Positions 62,260 through 64,000 of a stretch of 64,000 nt of DNA are shown in pieces. Within the stretch, counting starts at the first letter, position 1; each line of letters begins with the position of its first letter. The notes below the pieces were generated by a model, which worked only from the letters and a program-made list of their open reading frames with translations, was not told the origin of the DNA and ran no database searches. Both the position numbers and the translations under genes were made by a program. Origin of the DNA: Chloroflexota bacterium (GTDB lineage: Bacteria > Chloroflexota > UBA11872 > VXOZ01); the NCBI GenBank assembly GCA_026710945.1, contig JAPOQA010000027.1, forward strand, positions 1 through 64,000. Reading direction: 5' to 3'.

Positions 62260-63387
62260 ATGGCAGAGAAGAACAGGCTTGTACAACTGCAAGACTACGA
62301 CCAGAGCGTGTGGCTGGATAGCATCAGCCGCGGCCTCATGCAATCGGGCCAGCTTCAGGCCCTGGTGGACAACGACGGTCTGCGGGGGATGACCTCGAAC
62401 CCCGCCATCTTCGAGAAGGCGATTAGCGGCAGCGATGACTACCGCGATCAATTGCGCGCGCTGCACGCCGCCGGCAAGAGTACGACGGAAGTCTACGAAG
62501 CAGTTGCGGTTACCGACATTCAATCGGCCTGCGACGTGCTGCGGCCGGTGTACGACGCCAGTGACGGCGAGCACGGCCTGGTAAGTCTTGAGGTCTCGCC
62601 GGAACTCGCCTTCGATACGGCGGGCACCATTGGTGAGGTGCGACGCCTCTGGCAACAGGTGGACCGCCCGAATCTGATGATCAAGATACCGGCCACTGAC
62701 GAGGGCATACCCGCGGTGCAGCAGATGCTCGCCGAGGGGTACAACGTCAACATCACGCTGATGTTCTCGCTCACGGACTACGATAACGTGGCCGAGGCGT
62801 ATATTTCGGCTCTCGAGGCGCGTGCCGCGGCGGGTCAGCCGGTAAACCGCATTGCTTCCGTGGCGAGTTTCTTTGTGAGCCGCATCGATACATTGGCCGA
62901 TGAGTTGTTGGAGGCACGGGCTGAGGCCGGCGAGAGTCGCGCGCGGGAGCTCTTGGGAAAAGTGGCGATTGCCAACGCGAAGATTGCCTACCAGCACTTC
63001 CTCGATTTCTTCAAGTCGGAGCGCTTTGCCAAGCTGGAGGCTAAGGGCGCGCGCGTGCAACGCGTGCTCTGGGCGAGCACAAGCACGAAGAACCCCGACT
63101 TCTCCGACGTGATGTACGTGGACAATCTCATCGGCCCGCACACCGTGAATACCTTGCCGGACGACACTATGGACGCTTTCCGCGATCACGGCACGCTGGC
63201 CCAGACTGTAGATACGGGTGTGGCAGAGGCGCAAGCCGTGTTGGACGCCCTGTCGGCTGTGGGCGTGGACTATGACGCCATGACCCGCCAACTGCAGCAA
63301 GAGGGTGTGGATAAGTTCGTGCAGCCGTATCACGCCTTGCTGGAACGCATTGAGCAGGTGTGCGCAGAGCTTGTCGCAACTACCTAG
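62260..63387 (+). CDS. tal: Transaldolase
   Basis: The 375-residue long-type transaldolase transfers a dihydroxyacetone unit in the pentose-phosphate pathway. G-M-T-S-N-P-A-I-F-E-K-A-I (about 43-55), L-M-I-K-I-P-A-T-D-E-G (about 138-148) with the Schiff-base lysine, and W-A-S-T-S-T-K-N-P (about 271-279) are present. AAGGAGGTAACT precedes the ATG. The stop is two bases before the next start (pgi). In many bacteria the two form one fused protein; here they are separate. Confidence 0.96.
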   Translation: MAEKNRLVQLQDYDQSVWLDSISRGLMQSGQLQALVDNDGLRGMTSNPAIFEKAISGSDDYRDQLRALHAAGKSTTEVYEAVAVTDIQSACDVLRPVYDASDGEHGLVSLEVSPELAFDTAGTIGEVRRLWQQVDRPNLMIKIPATDEGIPAVQQMLAEGYNVNITLMFSLTDYDNVAEAYISALEARAAAGQPVNRIASVASFFVSRIDTLADELLEARAEAGESRARELLGKVAIANAKIAYQHFLDFFKSERFAKLEAKGARVQRVLWASTSTKNPDFSDVMYVDNLIGPHTVNTLPDDTMDAFRDHGTLAQTVDTGVAEAQAVLDALSAVGVDYDAMTRQLQQEGVDKFVQPYHALLERIEQVCAELVATT

Positions 63388-63389
63388 CG

Positions 63390-64000
63390 ATGGCGCGCCA
63401 ACCTTTATTGGCGGGAGACGCCGACAACGCAGAAGCTGCGATCCTGCAAGCATTAGCAACGCTCGCGCGCGAAGACGTTGGCGCGCGTCTTTGGCAAAAG
63501 GACGCCAGCCTCTGGTCTGACGATCTGCAAGAGCAAGCGGCAATTCGCCACCGCTTGGGTTGGCTGAACGTCGTTGCGGACGTGCGGCGCTCCGGGCTGG
63601 ATGAGATTTTCACGTCCGCTGAAACAGTCCGGGCAGCAGGCTATACTGACGCCGTAATTCTCGGCATGGGCGGGAGCAGTCTGTGCCCCGACGTCTGCCG
63701 CGCTACCTTTGGCGCCGCTCCCGGCTGGCTGCGGCTGCATGTGCTCGACAGCACCCATCCCCGCGCCGTGCAGGCCGTGCACGATGCGGTGGATGTAAGG
63801 CGCACGCTCTTCGTGGTGTCGAGCAAGTCCGGCACCACCGGTGAATCGAACGCCTTCTATCAGTACTTTTGGGACCGCGTCAGACAGGCCGGGATCACGC
63901 CGCCTGGCGCCAACTTCATCGCAATTACCGACCCCGGCACTCCGTTGGATGAGGAAGCCACTGCGCGCGGCTTCCGCCACGTCTTCCGCAATCCCGCTGA
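63390..64000 (+). CDS. pgi: Glucose-6-phosphate isomerase-like protein, N-terminal part (cut by window edge)
   Basis: The ATG at 63390 opens a frame running to the edge without a stop, 203 codons visible. I-L-G-M-G-G-S-S-L-C-P-D-V (about 91-103), L-D-S-T-H-P-R-A-V (about 122-130) and V-V-S-S-K-S-G-T-T-G-E (about 144-154) are the sugar-isomerase core seen in the isomerase half of fused transaldolase/isomerase proteins. The start lies two bases past the tal stop, so it is translated with tal. The catalytic Lys and His near the C-terminus lie outside the window. Confidence 0.9.
   Translation, partial: MARQPLLAGDADNAEAAILQALATLAREDVGARLWQKDASLWSDDLQEQAAIRHRLGWLNVVADVRRSGLDEIFTSAETVRAAGYTDAVILGMGGSSLCPDVCRATFGAAPGWLRLHVLDSTHPRAVQAVHDAVDVRRTLFVVSSKSGTTGESNAFYQYFWDRVRQAGITPPGANFIAITDPGTPLDEEATARGFRHVFRNPA

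Noticed and set aside
62224-63543. Long open frame (439 codons) on the minus strand opposite tal
   Set aside because: The plus strand encodes an unmistakable transaldolase with strong ribosome site and catalytic motif; the antisense frame has no family features.
1-64000. tRNA, rRNA or CRISPR
   Set aside because: No T-loop-like or rRNA-like sequence and no regularly spaced identical repeats with unique spacers were seen; the tandem arrays have no spacers.

Overview
The window reads as a stretch of chromosome from a free-living bacterium of moderately high GC. The best guess is Chloroflexota. The reasons are two adjacent enolase-superfamily (rhamnonate dehydratase-like) paralogs, secreted proteins with an LGFP-like G-Y-P module, an AMP-ligase/ACP/acyltransferase fusion, and intergenic DNA crowded with short palindromic repeats. 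No rRNA, tRNA or CRISPR was seen, so the placement is inference only.

Layout. 0-3 kb: the edge of an IS5-type transposase and a secreted Ig/leucine-rich-repeat surface protein split by a frameshift at a six-base C run. 3.5-6 kb: leuC, a tiny membrane-protein ORF and leuD, closed by a strong hairpin. 6-9 kb: a TerC-family transporter with a structured leader, and an AAA/DUF4143 ATPase. 8.8-11.6 kb: an operon of a DUF2520 Rossmann protein, panB and panC. 11.7-16 kb: small membrane proteins, a GNAT, an SDR and ilvE. 16-19.7 kb: a heterodimeric ABC exporter. 20-27 kb: a secreted protein, a Yip1-like protein, two enolase-superfamily enzymes, an ICMT-like methyltransferase and a DUF192 lipoprotein. 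27-35 kb: a hendecad coiled-coil membrane protein, a PduO-type adenosyltransferase, class I aldolase, a frameshifted DUF1801 gene, a PHP phosphoesterase, a methyltransferase, a transaldolase-like protein and an SGNH hydrolase. 35-42.5 kb: argJ, an MBL-fold hydrolase, the lipid-ligase fusion, argC and uppP. 42.5-52 kb: an inositol monophosphatase, a REP-associated transposase (RAYT) between two inverted palindromes, a tandem alpha/beta hydrolase, a VC0807-type membrane protein, a double GNAT, an orphan sugar-binding lipoprotein and an MFS/spermidine-synthase fusion. 52-64 kb: glycerate kinase; a tightly packed run of LysM protein, beta-propeller protein, pyruvate kinase and a repeat-bearing metalloprotease; a deacetylase-like protein; rpiB, tal and the start of pgi.

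How the genes fit together. Leucine (leuCD), branched-chain transamination (ilvE), pantothenate (panBC plus a candidate reductase) and arginine (argJ, argC) supply anabolism. Pyk, class I aldolase, glycerate kinase, rpiB, tal and pgi cover lower glycolysis and the non-oxidative pentose-phosphate pathway. The remaining genes face the outside: surface proteins, esterases, exporters and a sugar-binding protein.

The least expected items are (1) a GTAG-type REP family with at least seven clear copies plus a RAYT flanked by inverted palindromes; (2) an envelope cluster built around pyruvate kinase that ends in a metalloprotease with about eight W-x-x-D-G-I repeats; (3) a DUF2520 protein placed where a ketopantoate reductase would be expected; and (4) two genes broken by one-base shifts at homopolymer runs.
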